A stretch of DNA of 51,038 nucleotides from Candidatus Omnitrophota bacterium (GCA_023227945.1 JALOCC010000009.1:1-51038), one strand, 5' to 3'. Numbered from the stretch's first letter, positions 33,219 to 41,565 are shown. Notes: generated by a model not told the origin, from the letters alone. Program-made: numbers and translations.

Positions 33219-34640
33219 ATGCGAGTTAAGACAAATTCTATCAACAAGAATCTCATTCTATCTGAAGCCAAAAGAAACCCCCATCTTGGCGTAAGAGGAT
33301 TATCCCGGCTTTTAAAAGAAAAACACCAGCTAAACATTTCTAAAAGTACAATCAGTACTGTTTTAAAAACAAAAGGCACACAATCCGCGCGCGGCAGGAA
33401 AAAACATCTTCTTTTGTATCAGGGTAAATCCATTCAAGACTGCGGGCTATTGTTACTGAAGGCCATAGATTCGCAGGTTGGTTTCTATGATTTTTTAAAA
33501 GAAGAATTACGCGCCTATTTCCCGCATTTAAGCGTAAATTTGATAAAGAAGCTTATAATAATGTTTAGTTTTTCTTCTTATATCGGCGGCCAGGTAGAGA
33601 AAAATGTAAAAAGGCCGGGGTTTTTACGGCTTTGCGAATGTTTTTTTTATCCCGCAAAAAGCGTAAAATACTTTTCTTTACGAACGGTTAATTATAAACC
33701 GGCAATAAGCTTAGAGAAAATAAAAGAAAGGCTTAAACTCGTTTCAACGGTAAAGTTTTATTTTCTAAATGAGACAATCGGATTTTCCGATGCAAAATTA
33801 ACCACACTTTGGGACGGTCCCTGCAATATCGATGATTTCTTTATGCCTTTATATCATGTAAGGGCTTCAGTCTCCCGGCTTTTGAAAGATAAAACTATAA
33901 TTATCGGATATACTAAAAGCTTTGATTATCTTTCAACGCTTACTATAAGCTTTATAAGCGGCATATCTTCCGGAATTAACAAAATAGAGCTATTGGATGA
34001 AAAAGGTAAAGTATTAGAAAGAATAGAATGTAATTTATCTAACCCTGCTTTTTTAATGGGGTATTATCCAAAAATATTGAATAAAGGCGCAGCATTTTTG
34101 GAAAAAGCCAAGAGATTTAAGAGGTTGCTGCTTATAGAGAGTGAAACTTTCTATGTGCCCGTGCTTACAAGATTTTCACAGCCAAAAGGAAACCAAGCGG
34201 TTATACTGAATAATATTTTGACAAAAACCAAAGAAAGAATGCTGCCGAATTGGGCAGTTTTAACTGACCGGAAAACCAACTTAGCTTACCTTTTAAAAAA
34301 ATACTTACTCGTCTGGCCTTATATGGAAAGGGTATTTTTAGGCGATATGAAAACAATAGAGAACTATTTTCTTAATAAAGAAAGCAAAAAGAATTTGGTA
34401 AAATATATGCCCGATATTTTGAATTTGGAAAAAGAATCGGATTTTAAGCAAATCACCGACATTCTTGTTGAGGTATTTAAAGAGCAATTCGGGGTAGCAT
34501 CTTTTACGAACAGCTTCGGCCAGTACGTTTTAGGAAAAGATTTTTGTAAAATAATAATGAAGAGTTTATCTTTCGAAACAAAGAAAGAAATCAATAACGC
34601 CAGTCTTTACATAGGGCAGAGAAGGGTTTTCGCGGTTTAA
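33219..34640 (+). CDS. Large protein with N-terminal transposase-type HTH, unknown function
   Basis: A 473-residue protein that I do not recognise as a whole. Residues about 10-55 form a helix-turn-helix (ILSEAKRNPHLGVRGLSRLL, then NISKSTISTVLKTKG) like those at the N-terminus of IS630/Tc1 or IS481-like transposases, followed by a basic linker RGRKKH. The remaining 400 residues are mixed alpha/beta. FYFLNETIGFSDAKLTTLW has an acidic pattern that recalls a DDE-type strand, but no full DDE triad can be assigned. There are no terminal inverted repeats of an IS around it. Its position between cpaF and the riboswitch-controlled pilin array suggests a domesticated DNA-binding regulator; this is inference. 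Confidence 0.5.
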   Translation: MRVKTNSINKNLILSEAKRNPHLGVRGLSRLLKEKHQLNISKSTISTVLKTKGTQSARGRKKHLLLYQGKSIQDCGLLLLKAIDSQVGFYDFLKEELRAYFPHLSVNLIKKLIIMFSFSSYIGGQVEKNVKRPGFLRLCECFFYPAKSVKYFSLRTVNYKPAISLEKIKERLKLVSTVKFYFLNETIGFSDAKLTTLWDGPCNIDDFFMPLYHVRASVSRLLKDKTIIIGYTKSFDYLSTLTISFISGISSGINKIELLDEKGKVLERIECNLSNPAFLMGYYPKILNKGAAFLEKAKRFKRLLLIESETFYVPVLTRFSQPKGNQAVILNNILTKTKERMLPNWAVLTDRKTNLAYLLKKYLLVWPYMERVFLGDMKTIENYFLNKESKKNLVKYMPDILNLEKESDFKQITDILVEVFKEQFGVASFTNSFGQYVLGKDFCKIIMKSLSFETKKEINNASLYIGQRRVFAV

Positions 34641-34882
34641 GTTTAACCTGCCGGGCTTACGGCCTGGCGATAGCCGAGCCAGAAGTATTCAAAAAACGTG
34701 GGCTTTTAGCCTGCGTATGCCAGTAGAATCAGCCTTAGTTTTTGGGCCGCGTAGCTTACTTGCCCCAATTACCCGCCAGTATATAAATAAATTGTATAAA
34801 ATTTAATCAAGCCCAGCCTAAAAATACCCGTATTTGTTAGCTAATTTAATTGTAAGCGGTTTCAAAAATAATCAGGACTGGG

Positions 34883-34912
34883 TTGATTTTTTAAGTTTTA
34901 ATATGGTATACT
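34883..34912 (+). promoter_or_regulatory. Promoter of the pilin operon
   Basis: TTGATT (34883-34888), an 18-base spacer and TATACT (34907-34912) preceded by TGG (extended -10). Transcription would begin near 34919, exactly at the 5' edge of the riboswitch aptamer. The rest of the gap (34641-34880) carries a GC-rich repeat remnant (CTGCCGGGCTTACGGCCTGG) and nothing else recognised. Confidence 0.7.
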
Positions 34913-34918
34913 TATATG

Positions 34919-35070
34919 GTACAGGAGGCGACGAAAGGGCAAGTCCCGGCGCAAAGTCGGGAGGAGCAAAGCCACGGGTCCAAAACAAGTTTAAGTTACG
35001 GGTCCCTGTTTTAATAGGACAACCGGGCTGCCGAACGTCTCACTATGAGTCGGCAGTCCGGTTTTTTATT
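34919..35070 (+). ncRNA. GEMM-I riboswitch (cyclic-di-GMP class) with overlapping terminator
   Basis: The aptamer core matches GEMM-I. AAAGGGCAAG is followed by hairpin P2 (CCCGGCGCAAAGTCGGG, near-GNRA loop), then GGAGCAAAGCCACGGGTCC. P3 has GTCC/GGAC and AAAACA/TGTTTT pairs, then the terminal ACAACCGGGCTGCCGAA. The 3' conserved strand CCGGGCTGCCGA (35023-35034) can pair instead with TCGGCAGTCCGG (35050-35061), giving a 12-pair terminator with one G-U pair followed by TTTTTT. Aptamer and terminator therefore exclude each other, which suggests ligand binding turns the downstream pilin genes on. The ligand could be c-di-GMP or, less likely, cGAMP; sequence alone does not settle it. Confidence 0.88.
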
Positions 35071-35085
35071 TTTAGGAGGAAAGGC

Positions 35086-35247
35086 ATGAAAAACAAAAAA
35101 CTTAAAAAAACGCAGTCGATTATCGAATATATATGCGTTGCCGTTATGTTTGCAGCAATTGGCGTAGCAGCGTATTTTGCAACAAACGGCACAAACTTTT
35201 CAGGTTATCAGAATAAAGTTGCCAATCAAATGTTAGATACAGAGTAA
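35086..35247 (+). CDS. Class III (Flp/Tad) prepilin-like protein 1
   Basis: A 53-residue protein with AGGAGG six bases before ATG 35086, just after the riboswitch terminator. A short basic leader MKNKKLKKT is followed by QSIIEYICVAVMFAAIGVAA: cleavage before Q would put Glu at +5 and Tyr at +6, the Flp hallmark, ahead of a single hydrophobic helix. As the first gene after the riboswitch it is a candidate major pilin. A longer reading from 34834 would translate the riboswitch and is rejected. Confidence 0.85.
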   Translation: MKNKKLKKTQSIIEYICVAVMFAAIGVAAYFATNGTNFSGYQNKVANQMLDTE

Positions 35248-35259
35248 TTCTTAAAGTAT

Positions 35260-35412
35260 ATGAAAAATAAAAAAACACAAAGCATAATTGAATACGCAGG
35301 CCTAATAGTGATTGTTTCTCTTGCGTTGACGGCAATGAGTACATATATAAGAAGAGAAGTTGATATCAGGATGAGGCATTTAGCCCAGGAGTTAAATGAA
35401 ACTAACAGGTAA
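35260..35412 (+). CDS. Class III prepilin-like protein 2
   Basis: A 50-residue protein, MKNKKT then QSIIEYAGLIVIVSLALTA, then YIRREVDIRMRHLAQELNET. It has the same leader and Q(+1)...E(+5)Y(+6) pattern as its neighbour. It overlaps the next gene by 17 bases in another frame. The size matches Flp pilins. Confidence 0.82.
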   Translation: MKNKKTQSIIEYAGLIVIVSLALTAMSTYIRREVDIRMRHLAQELNETNR

Positions 35413-35575
35413 AAAAATCAAAATTGGATATCTTAAATCGCAGGTTATCATTGAATATTTAATTGTTGTAGGGGCAATAATCGTGGCTATTGTAGTTGGA
35501 ACAGGAGTTTTGCGTATAGGTGTAAAAAGGGGATTAACCAATTTACAGGCCGGCATAGGTAAATATGCACAATAA
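35396..35575 (+). CDS. Class III prepilin-like protein 3
   Basis: A 59-residue protein, MKLTGKKIKIGYLKS then QVIIEYLIVVGAIIVAIVVG, then a short basic tail. Glu +5 and Tyr +6 are kept. It starts inside the end of the previous gene (translational coupling likely) and stops three bases before the next ATG. Confidence 0.8.
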   Translation: MKLTGKKIKIGYLKSQVIIEYLIVVGAIIVAIVVGTGVLRIGVKRGLTNLQAGIGKYAQ

Positions 35576-35578
35576 ATT

Positions 35579-35737
35579 ATGTTAAAAAAAGCTCAAAGTT
35601 TTCTCGACTACGCACTTCTAATCGCTATAGTATCTATTTCTCTTGCTACAATGAGTGGATATATAATTCGTTCAATCAATGCAAGATTTTATCATATAAA
35701 AGCTGACTTAAGCGATCCAATGAATGGTGTCCGATAA
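35579..35737 (+). CDS. Class III prepilin-like protein 4 (Asp at +5)
   Basis: A 52-residue protein, MLKKA then QSFLDYALLIAIVSISLATM, then YIIRSINARFYHIKADLSDP. The invariant Glu +5 is replaced by Asp, which keeps the charge. The length and helix are as in its neighbours. Confidence 0.8.
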   Translation: MLKKAQSFLDYALLIAIVSISLATMSGYIIRSINARFYHIKADLSDPMNGVR

Positions 35738-35759
35738 AATAAGGGGGGGGTGAATTGAA

Positions 35760-35948
35760 ATGGTAGTGAAAAAAGCTCAAAGTATCCTTGAGTATATACT
35801 GGTCCTTTCGGCAATAGTTGCAGCAGTAGTTGCAGCTACAGGGAAAAACGGCGTTGTGACAAAAGCAGTGGATAAGATGTTTGGCGAAGCATCAGGAACT
35901 ATTGAGGATGCATCTACTAATTTTCGTAGCAACGTAGGCGGAAACTAA
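35760..35948 (+). CDS. Class III prepilin-like protein 5
   Basis: A 62-residue protein, MVVKKA then QSILEYILVLSAIVAAVVAA, then a short polar tail ending NVGGN. A run of eight G (35743-35750) forms the ribosome-binding region nine bases before the ATG. It is the most typical Flp pilin of the cluster (short, small C-terminal tail), so it is another candidate major subunit. Confidence 0.85.
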   Translation: MVVKKAQSILEYILVLSAIVAAVVAATGKNGVVTKAVDKMFGEASGTIEDASTNFRSNVGGN

Positions 35949-35973
35949 GCTTACTTAAAGGAGGTGTAATAAA

Positions 35974-36279
35974 ATGTTAAGAAAATTAAGAAAAGCGCAA
36001 TCTACAGCGGAATACGCGATACTTCTTTCGCTTGTTGTTGCTGCAGCGATGGGCATACAGGCTGAAGTAAAGCGCGCTATTCAGGCACGAATTCACGATG
36101 CAGCAATGGTGCTTTCAAACAACCAGGAATATGAACCTACAACCGGCATTAAAACGACTACAGAGCAGTCGCAAAATCGTGTAAGAACAGAAAATTATGT
36201 TACAGCCGGCAGTGACGAACCTTGGATAACTACAACCGATACCAGTACTGCTGTTTGGACATCACAAGAAAGTAAATAA
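35974..36279 (+). CDS. Class III prepilin-like protein 6, with longer C-terminal domain
   Basis: A 101-residue protein, MLRKLRKA then QSTAEYAILLSLVVAAAMGI, then AEVKRAIQARIHDAAMVL and a Thr/Ser-rich tail. AAAGGAGGTG gives a strong ribosome-binding site. It begins a sub-family (numbers 6-9) sharing a helix end like KRSVQGRLQASADEIGEQY, probably products of tandem duplication; likely minor or accessory pilins. Confidence 0.8.
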   Translation: MLRKLRKAQSTAEYAILLSLVVAAAMGIQAEVKRAIQARIHDAAMVLSNNQEYEPTTGIKTTTEQSQNRVRTENYVTAGSDEPWITTTDTSTAVWTSQESK

Positions 36280-36298
36280 TTTAAAAGGAGGTGCTAAA

Positions 36299-36652
36299 GT
36301 GTTAACAAAACTTAGACAAGCGCAAAGCACATTGGAATACGCGCTTCTTATAAGCGTTGTAGTAGGCGGGCTCCTTACAATGCAGAATTATCTAAAAAGA
36401 AGCGTTCAGGGAAGATTACAAGCGTCAGCTGATGAAATAGGCGAGCAATATTCGCCGGGTTTAACCTTTCGGCAGGATGAAATGGTTTCGAACCTGACTG
36501 CACCGATGACTGAAGCTACTACCAAAGGTTACAGTACGCAAACTGTAGTTAACATCGGCGGTATGAAGCAAACACAGAATGCAACTCGTAAGATAAAATC
36601 TCTTGAGAGTGAAAAATGGGTAGGTAAAGACAAGGGAACCACGGCGCAGTAA
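36299..36652 (+). CDS. Class III prepilin-like protein 7
   Basis: A 117-residue protein starting with GTG (36299) after AAAGGAGGTG. MLTKLRQA is followed by QSTLEYALLISVVVGGLLTM, then YLKRSVQGRLQASADEIGEQ and a polar tail of about 65 residues. It is closely related to the next two genes in the helix-end segment. Confidence 0.8.
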   Translation: MLTKLRQAQSTLEYALLISVVVGGLLTMQNYLKRSVQGRLQASADEIGEQYSPGLTFRQDEMVSNLTAPMTEATTKGYSTQTVVNIGGMKQTQNATRKIKSLESEKWVGKDKGTTAQ

Positions 36653-36696
36653 AGAATCATCAGCTATTTTTGAAAAAAGAAGTGTATAATATTATT

Positions 36697-36996
36697 ATGA
36701 ATACTTATAGAAAAGCCCAGGCAACGCTGCAATATAGCCTGCTTATCGCGGTTCTGGTAGGTGTTGCGCTTATTATGCAGGTATACATAAGGCGCAGCAT
36801 GCAAGGCAGAATTCAGCTTTATGGCGATCAGCTGGGGGAACAATATCAGGTAGCTGATACTAAAGATTATGAGCTTTATATATCAAATGTAAGCACTAAT
36901 GAATCGACCACACCGGGGTGGGACCATCCCACAACATCGACTGCAGTCAGGGGTTCATATAATTCATATAAAAAAAGGCAATTGCATCTTTGGTAA
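36697..36996 (+). CDS. Class III prepilin-like protein 8 (Gln at +5)
   Basis: A 99-residue protein, MNTYRKA then QATLQYSLLIAVLVGVALIM, then YIRRSMQGRIQLYGDQLGEQ. Position +5 is Gln, so the charge that normally aids N-terminal methylation and assembly is lost. ATG 36697 is preferred over TTG 36670 because it gives the same short leader as its paralogues; neither has a clear Shine-Dalgarno sequence. Confidence 0.75.
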   Translation: MNTYRKAQATLQYSLLIAVLVGVALIMQVYIRRSMQGRIQLYGDQLGEQYQVADTKDYELYISNVSTNESTTPGWDHPTTSTAVRGSYNSYKKRQLHLW

Positions 36997-37029
36997 ATTT
37001 ATATAAAGTGTAAGCAAAGTAAAAATTAT

Positions 37030-37404
37030 ATGAAAAAGGCATTTAGAAAATCTCAAGCAATATTGGAATATACTATGATTATCGCTTCTACGGCAGCTGC
37101 CCTTATGATAATGCAGTATTATTTTAACAGAAGCATTCAAGGGAAACTCAAGGATACCGCAGACCAGTTAGGCAGCCAATATTTTTCGTCTTCCTTTTCG
37201 ATACCTCTTCCGGAGAGCGGTTATAGGGTTTCTCCGGCAGCAACTAATAATAACGTGGGTAAAATCGTGTCTTTTAATTCTAAAGGCCATTCGAACCGTT
37301 CAACTACTGATTTTTGCTACGAAGGGGAAAAAGGTTTTGCAGTAACAACAAGTTCGACAAACAGGGTAGAAACAGCAACGATTACGGCAACGAATAGCAA
37401 GTAG
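37030..37404 (+). CDS. Class III prepilin-like protein 9
   Basis: A 124-residue protein, MKKAFRKS then QAILEYTMIIASTAAALMIM, then YYFNRSIQGKLKDTADQLGS and a Ser/Thr/Asn-rich tail. Glu +5 is present. It is a paralogue of numbers 7 and 8. Confidence 0.8.
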   Translation: MKKAFRKSQAILEYTMIIASTAAALMIMQYYFNRSIQGKLKDTADQLGSQYFSSSFSIPLPESGYRVSPAATNNNVGKIVSFNSKGHSNRSTTDFCYEGEKGFAVTTSSTNRVETATITATNSK

Positions 37405-37429
37405 GTAGTAATTTCGAGGAGGTTAAGCG

Positions 37430-37900
37430 ATGGTTAAAACAAAAAAAATACAAAATATGGCGGTAAAATACGTGTTGTTTATAGCTGTTGTTGTTTGTTT
37501 GTCTCTAATACAAAATTATTTTGTAGGTAGTGCAAACGGCCAAGATTCAGGGACGCTAATATCCGCAAATAGTGCTGGCCAGAAAAGTAATCCAATGTCG
37601 CAGGAAGTTTTGAACTTAAGAAAAGATGTTTCTCGCTCGCCGATTGAGCCTGACACTGAGGCTAATGAAGCAAATGTCAATAATAAAGTATCTTCTTGGG
37701 GTAACGGCAGCAAAGTTATAGGGGGCAATTCTTTGACTGCAGCCGGTTCGGATAGTATAATATTACAGCCATCTGAGGGGCAAATTGATGCAGGTACAGA
37801 AGCTTCTTTAAGGCGGCTAGACCAAGTAGCAGAGGATATATATAAAAAGCATAATCCCGAAGGCAACCTCTATGATGGAAATGGGAAAGAAACCGAATAA
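37430..37900 (+). CDS. Divergent prepilin-like protein 10 (cleavage motif degraded)
   Basis: A 156-residue protein with GAGGTTAAG before ATG 37430. It opens MVKTKKIQNMAVKYVLFIAV, where neighbours have KAQSxxEY. The Glu +5 is absent and a Lys precedes the Tyr, so processing and assembly in the usual way are doubtful. A single helix and a long polar tail (Ser/Asn/Gly/Glu rich) remain. Its 3' end overlaps the next gene by 29 bases. Confidence 0.65.
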   Translation: MVKTKKIQNMAVKYVLFIAVVVCLSLIQNYFVGSANGQDSGTLISANSAGQKSNPMSQEVLNLRKDVSRSPIEPDTEANEANVNNKVSSWGNGSKVIGGNSLTAAGSDSIILQPSEGQIDAGTEASLRRLDQVAEDIYKKHNPEGNLYDGNGKETE

Positions 37901-38345
37901 AAAAGTTATTTTAAAAAAAGCAAGTGCATTTGCGGAATACGCGATACTTATCTTTATAATTGTGGCAGTCATCGGAGGAGTTCATTATTTTATGAAAAGA
38001 GCCATTCAGTCTCACGTTAAAGATTTAACCGATAAATACATAAGAAGCGGCGGCGGAGCTGCTCACGCCGGGCTCGAATGGGGTAGCAGTACGACATTTT
38101 CAAGCAGCAGTTCAACGCTTACAAAAAACGAAGAATTCGGCGGAAATATGACCATTACTTCTCAAAGCAATATATCTCAGACAACTTTGCAGGCTCCTGT
38201 TCCAAGTATCAGGGGTTGGTCTGCAATGGAACATAAAGGTTCAGCCCTGCATGTGCAGGATGCGCCGAGCGCTGCAGTAACACCGGATTACCCGGATCTT
38301 GAATATAAGAAGTGGGATGATAAAGATTGGCTTGTATCAAGTTAA
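37872..38345 (+). CDS. Class III prepilin-like protein 11
   Basis: A 157-residue protein (ATG 37872; 37875 and 37881 are alternatives). The leader KKPNKKVILKKA is followed by SAFAEYAILIFIIVAVIGGV, so Ser stands at +1 with Glu +5 and Tyr +6 kept. Then comes YFMKRAIQSHVKDLTDKYIR and a Ser/Thr-rich tail (a GSSTTFSSSSSTLTKNE-type run). It is probably a minor pilin with an exposed domain. Confidence 0.75.
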   Translation: MMEMGKKPNKKVILKKASAFAEYAILIFIIVAVIGGVHYFMKRAIQSHVKDLTDKYIRSGGGAAHAGLEWGSSTTFSSSSSTLTKNEEFGGNMTITSQSNISQTTLQAPVPSIRGWSAMEHKGSALHVQDAPSAAVTPDYPDLEYKKWDDKDWLVSS

Positions 38346-38365
38346 GAATAATAATGAGGCTTATC

Positions 38366-38938
38366 ATGAAACAAAAGTTTTTTTCTAGAAAAGCTCAGGC
38401 AATGATGGAAATGGCAATCTTAGCGCCTATTGTGGTTATGGCTGTAGGCATTGTTGTAACTTATGCCGCAAAGCTTAACGGTGACCAATACCAGTTAATG
38501 CAGGCATTTCGTAGGGCACTTATGAAATCTCATAACGATAATAAAGCTGTTGCCTATGGCACTTGGGATGACCGGCGCCAGGCAGATGCGAGTAACCCGA
38601 TAGTAGGCCATAAAGTAACCTCAAGCGGTTCTGGAGCTGTTATGTGGGCGATACCAAGCGTAGAGGATAAAGGAGAAGATCCCGAAAAAACTCTTTGGAT
38701 GGGTATTAATTCAACAGGCGGCAGGTTTGGGCAGCCTATTGAGTATGATTTAGGCGAAGAAGCAAGTAGTGGCGCAATAACACCGATGTATGTTACCACA
38801 ACAACCGTAAATGTAAGCGTTAATAGAAATGACGGACAAGTTAGTTCGAATCGTTCAGCAGGCGTTGCAGAATTTATGACTTATAAGATAGATAAAACAC
38901 GCTATCCGCAGGGCCGCGCCTCAGGCGCAAGCCGCTAA
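38366..38938 (+). CDS. TadE-like minor pseudopilin
   Basis: A 190-residue protein, MKQKFFSRKA then QAMMEMAILAPIVVMAVGIV, then TYAAKLNGDQYQLMQAFRRA. E(+5)M(+6), the larger size and the LAPIVV helix are typical of TadE-family pseudopilins. ATG 38366 has TGAGG six bases ahead; ATG 38354 is an alternative. The rest is a soluble domain ending ARPQGRASGASR-like basic residues. Confidence 0.75.
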   Translation: MKQKFFSRKAQAMMEMAILAPIVVMAVGIVVTYAAKLNGDQYQLMQAFRRALMKSHNDNKAVAYGTWDDRRQADASNPIVGHKVTSSGSGAVMWAIPSVEDKGEDPEKTLWMGINSTGGRFGQPIEYDLGEEASSGAITPMYVTTTTVNVSVNRNDGQVSSNRSAGVAEFMTYKIDKTRYPQGRASGASR

Positions 38939-38956
38939 TTTTTTAGGAGGTATCGG

Positions 38957-39202
38957 ATGTTTATTAAAAAAGCTCAAGCAACCCTTGAATCGTCTGTTGC
39001 TTATATGGCGGCGGTCGCTATTTTAGGCGCGGCTATGGGTATCTGGGCTTGGGGAAATGCTCATATCCCGGTGCGCCAAGTTACTTATACGGCGACACGC
39101 GTTACAGCCGGGGCATCAAGCCGTAGCGTTGATGCAAGCGGTGCATCCGGAGGAAACAAAAGCGCAACCTGGCCGAGATACGTGGCTGCCCCTTGCTTTT
39201 AA
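38957..39202 (+). CDS. Class III prepilin-like protein 12 (short, QATLESS)
   Basis: An 81-residue protein with AGGAGG before ATG 38957. MFIKKA is followed by QATLESSVAYMAAVAILGAA; Glu +5 is present and +6 is Ser instead of Tyr. It has a short C-terminal tail with a Ser/Gly-rich patch. It is probably a minor pseudopilin acting with the TadE-like protein just before it. Confidence 0.75.
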   Translation: MFIKKAQATLESSVAYMAAVAILGAAMGIWAWGNAHIPVRQVTYTATRVTAGASSRSVDASGASGGNKSATWPRYVAAPCF

Positions 39203-39291
39203 TGGCTAATACTTATCTATGCATTTTTGTTTTTGTTCATTTTATCTAAAGTTTGGAAAATTAAATTTAGAGCTTTTAAGGCAAATATTGT

Positions 39292-40641
39292 ATGAAAAAT
39301 AATTCTACTCAAATCTCAATTTTTTTCATTATTGTTATTGCCACTCTAATTGCCATTACCTTTGTAACCGTAAATATCGGTAAAATCGCGCTCGATAAAA
39401 CCTATAGCGGCAATGCTACGGACGGTTCAGCCCTTTCTGGAGCATCTGCTATGGCTTACGCGTTTAATTATGTGGCAAATGCGAATGCCGGCGATGGCGA
39501 TAAAACATTTAAGAAGAATTGGGAAAAGTTTGATCAAGCCGTCACAAAATATGTACAAAATACTAGCAAACTTTATATGGAATATACACAGCTTTCATCA
39601 CAAGCCCAATCAAAAACTTGTTGTTTTAGTATCGTACTTGCTCCAGAACTTGCGCAGAAAGCTTACGACAAGATTGGTAAAAAGGCAGGTTCCGGTAAAG
39701 GAACAGGATTTATCGGCCAGGTTAACGAATTGATTAAAAATGCTTGGCCAGAAGCAAATTCAGAAGATGACCAAAAAGAAAATGATATAGGGTTAATACC
39801 TAATTATGCACATTTGCAGGAAAGTTTTTATAAGGCCGTAAGAGAAAGAGTCCAGGATGATAACGAGGGCCAAAATGATATATACCATAATGCTCTTTAT
39901 CTAGGCTATATGTATAATTTTAATAATAGCGGCATAAGCCATCGTTTAGGAAAAATTAATCAAAAACAATATTCTGCATTCTTGGAGGAAATTAAACCTG
40001 AAACTGTCCGCAGCGGCGAGGCAAAGACTTTTTCTTGGGTAGATGGTGCAGGCAGAGCTCACACGGTTACCGCTATTGTGAATATTCAAGACGCGCTTAA
40101 CTACAAAGTGGTAGAGACCGTTGAGAACCGCCAACAAATAAAAGAAAAACTTGACGAAGCAATGCAACTTGCTGAAGAGGCTAAAATGGATGTGCAAAAC
40201 GCAATAAATGATTACCAAACGGCAGTTAGTTGTATTCCCTATGTACCATGTACATCCATACCGGGATGTTCTTGTCCCGAGAATGACGCCTCAGGGGATC
40301 TCCAGATGCAGGAAGCAGATATGGCAATGCAGGAGGCAATAAGTAAGGTGTTAGATGCTAGGGCAGGTTTACGTAAGGGTGATAGTAAATCGAGTAGCAA
40401 AAAAGATGATACAAATAAAGATATTATTTGTTATATAGAGGACATTGAGCACGATCGGCAAGTTGAATCTTCTAACTTCCAATTCCATATGGGTAGCCCC
40501 GTAAAGGGTATGCGTGGCGACATAGATATAATGACTGCCTATCCACCGGTTTTCAGTGATTCAACAGCATCTTTCCAAGGCAATGGGGATATTGAAAATG
40601 GTCAGGCAAGCCATGATGCGTCGCTTGTATCAGCGCAGTGA
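39292..40641 (+). CDS. TadG-like membrane-anchored protein
   Basis: A 449-residue protein with an N-terminal hydrophobic segment (TQISIFFIIVIATLIAITFV) right after a very short leader, then NIGKIALDKTYSGNATDGSA, the pattern that follows the helix in TadG/TadE-like proteins (ALDKTxxxxATDxAALSGA). A coiled segment at about 270-310 is followed by a Cys cluster (CIPYVPCTSIPGCSC) and an acidic/polar C-terminus. It lacks the vWA motif of classical TadG. It likely anchors or caps the pilus at the membrane. Confidence 0.7.
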   Translation: MKNNSTQISIFFIIVIATLIAITFVTVNIGKIALDKTYSGNATDGSALSGASAMAYAFNYVANANAGDGDKTFKKNWEKFDQAVTKYVQNTSKLYMEYTQLSSQAQSKTCCFSIVLAPELAQKAYDKIGKKAGSGKGTGFIGQVNELIKNAWPEANSEDDQKENDIGLIPNYAHLQESFYKAVRERVQDDNEGQNDIYHNALYLGYMYNFNNSGISHRLGKINQKQYSAFLEEIKPETVRSGEAKTFSWVDGAGRAHTVTAIVNIQDALNYKVVETVENRQQIKEKLDEAMQLAEEAKMDVQNAINDYQTAVSCIPYVPCTSIPGCSCPENDASGDLQMQEADMAMQEAISKVLDARAGLRKGDSKSSSKKDDTNKDIICYIEDIEHDRQVESSNFQFHMGSPVKGMRGDIDIMTAYPPVFSDSTASFQGNGDIENGQASHDASLVSAQ

Positions 40642-40656
40642 GTTATAGAAAAGAAT

Positions 40657-41565
40657 ATGAAACTTAGCAAAACAATATTTTTATCTATATTTTTTGTCAT
40701 GTTTAGTTTCAATTTTTATGTAAATGCTGAATACTTGGATTTATCAAAACCGTTTGGTACGGAATTGGTTAATAAAACAGAGGACAAAGAAAATAAATTA
40801 GTTATATATGAATATCAGTCAAAATTATCTAAAGAGCAAATAATAAAATTTTACCACAGTGTATTTAAGAACGAAAAATTTGAGGAAAAAAACACCAAAT
40901 ATGATATTTCTGAAAAAAATACATTCTTTTTTGTAAATGAACTTAAACAAAAAAACATAACTTTGACCTTTATGCTTTTCTCCGAAGAACAAGGTAAAAT
41001 AACCAGATATGCATTAATCATGGGCGATGAATTTCCTCTCGCAGATGCTAAAGATAAATATCCTCGAGCGTCGGCAGAAACATTTATTTCAGCTATTTTC
41101 CAGAATATTAGTGATCCTCGTAAATTAGATTTTATGCCAGTTTATCCCAACTCAAAACAATTTGAGTATCTTGTATGGGAAAACCCACCTTCTATTAGTA
41201 TAGCCTATCTTGCTAATGATGATGCTGATTTAGTACAAAATTTTATGATAACAAATATGCCTTCTTTTGGATGGAAACTAACAGATAGAGAACCACATAT
41301 AGGAAGGTATGCTTTTTCTGAATGGGTTGCAATGGTCGCTCCATATAGCAATTTTTGCACAAAATGTTACGAATATAACATACCACTGCTTAAGATAAAA
41401 GGAATAACATTAACTTTTCAAAAAGAAAGCAAGAAATGTATAGTAACTATTCATACATTCGATGACGCAGTGGAACTTTCTAAATCTACAACCTATGATT
41501 TAACTGCTATGGAAGATTATGGTAGTACGGTAATTGGTATTGTCTATTTTTATGATAAAAAATAA
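40657..41565 (+). CDS. Secreted protein of unknown function (related to the 41725 gene)
   Basis: A 302-residue protein with a signal peptide (IFLSIFFVMFSFNFYVNA). Residues about 25-125 contain YEYQSKLSKEQIIKFYHSVF then NEKFEEKN, which resemble YKFHSKNSKEDILEFYEQMF then NEGFKLSK in the protein at 41725. This is a module of a signal-exported fold in which a short helix follows a strand. A second related half may lie at about 140-290. It has no known catalytic motif. It is inside the pilin operon and overlaps the next small pilin gene by 14 bases, so it is probably translated with it. Confidence 0.6.
   Translation: MKLSKTIFLSIFFVMFSFNFYVNAEYLDLSKPFGTELVNKTEDKENKLVIYEYQSKLSKEQIIKFYHSVFKNEKFEEKNTKYDISEKNTFFFVNELKQKNITLTFMLFSEEQGKITRYALIMGDEFPLADAKDKYPRASAETFISAIFQNISDPRKLDFMPVYPNSKQFEYLVWENPPSISIAYLANDDADLVQNFMITNMPSFGWKLTDREPHIGRYAFSEWVAMVAPYSNFCTKCYEYNIPLLKIKGITLTFQKESKKCIVTIHTFDDAVELSKSTTYDLTAMEDYGSTVIGIVYFYDKK

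Noticed and set aside
34834..35085. N-terminal extension of the first prepilin reading
   Set aside because: It would translate the promoter, riboswitch and terminator; ATG 35086 has a perfect AGGAGG and gives a normal prepilin leader.
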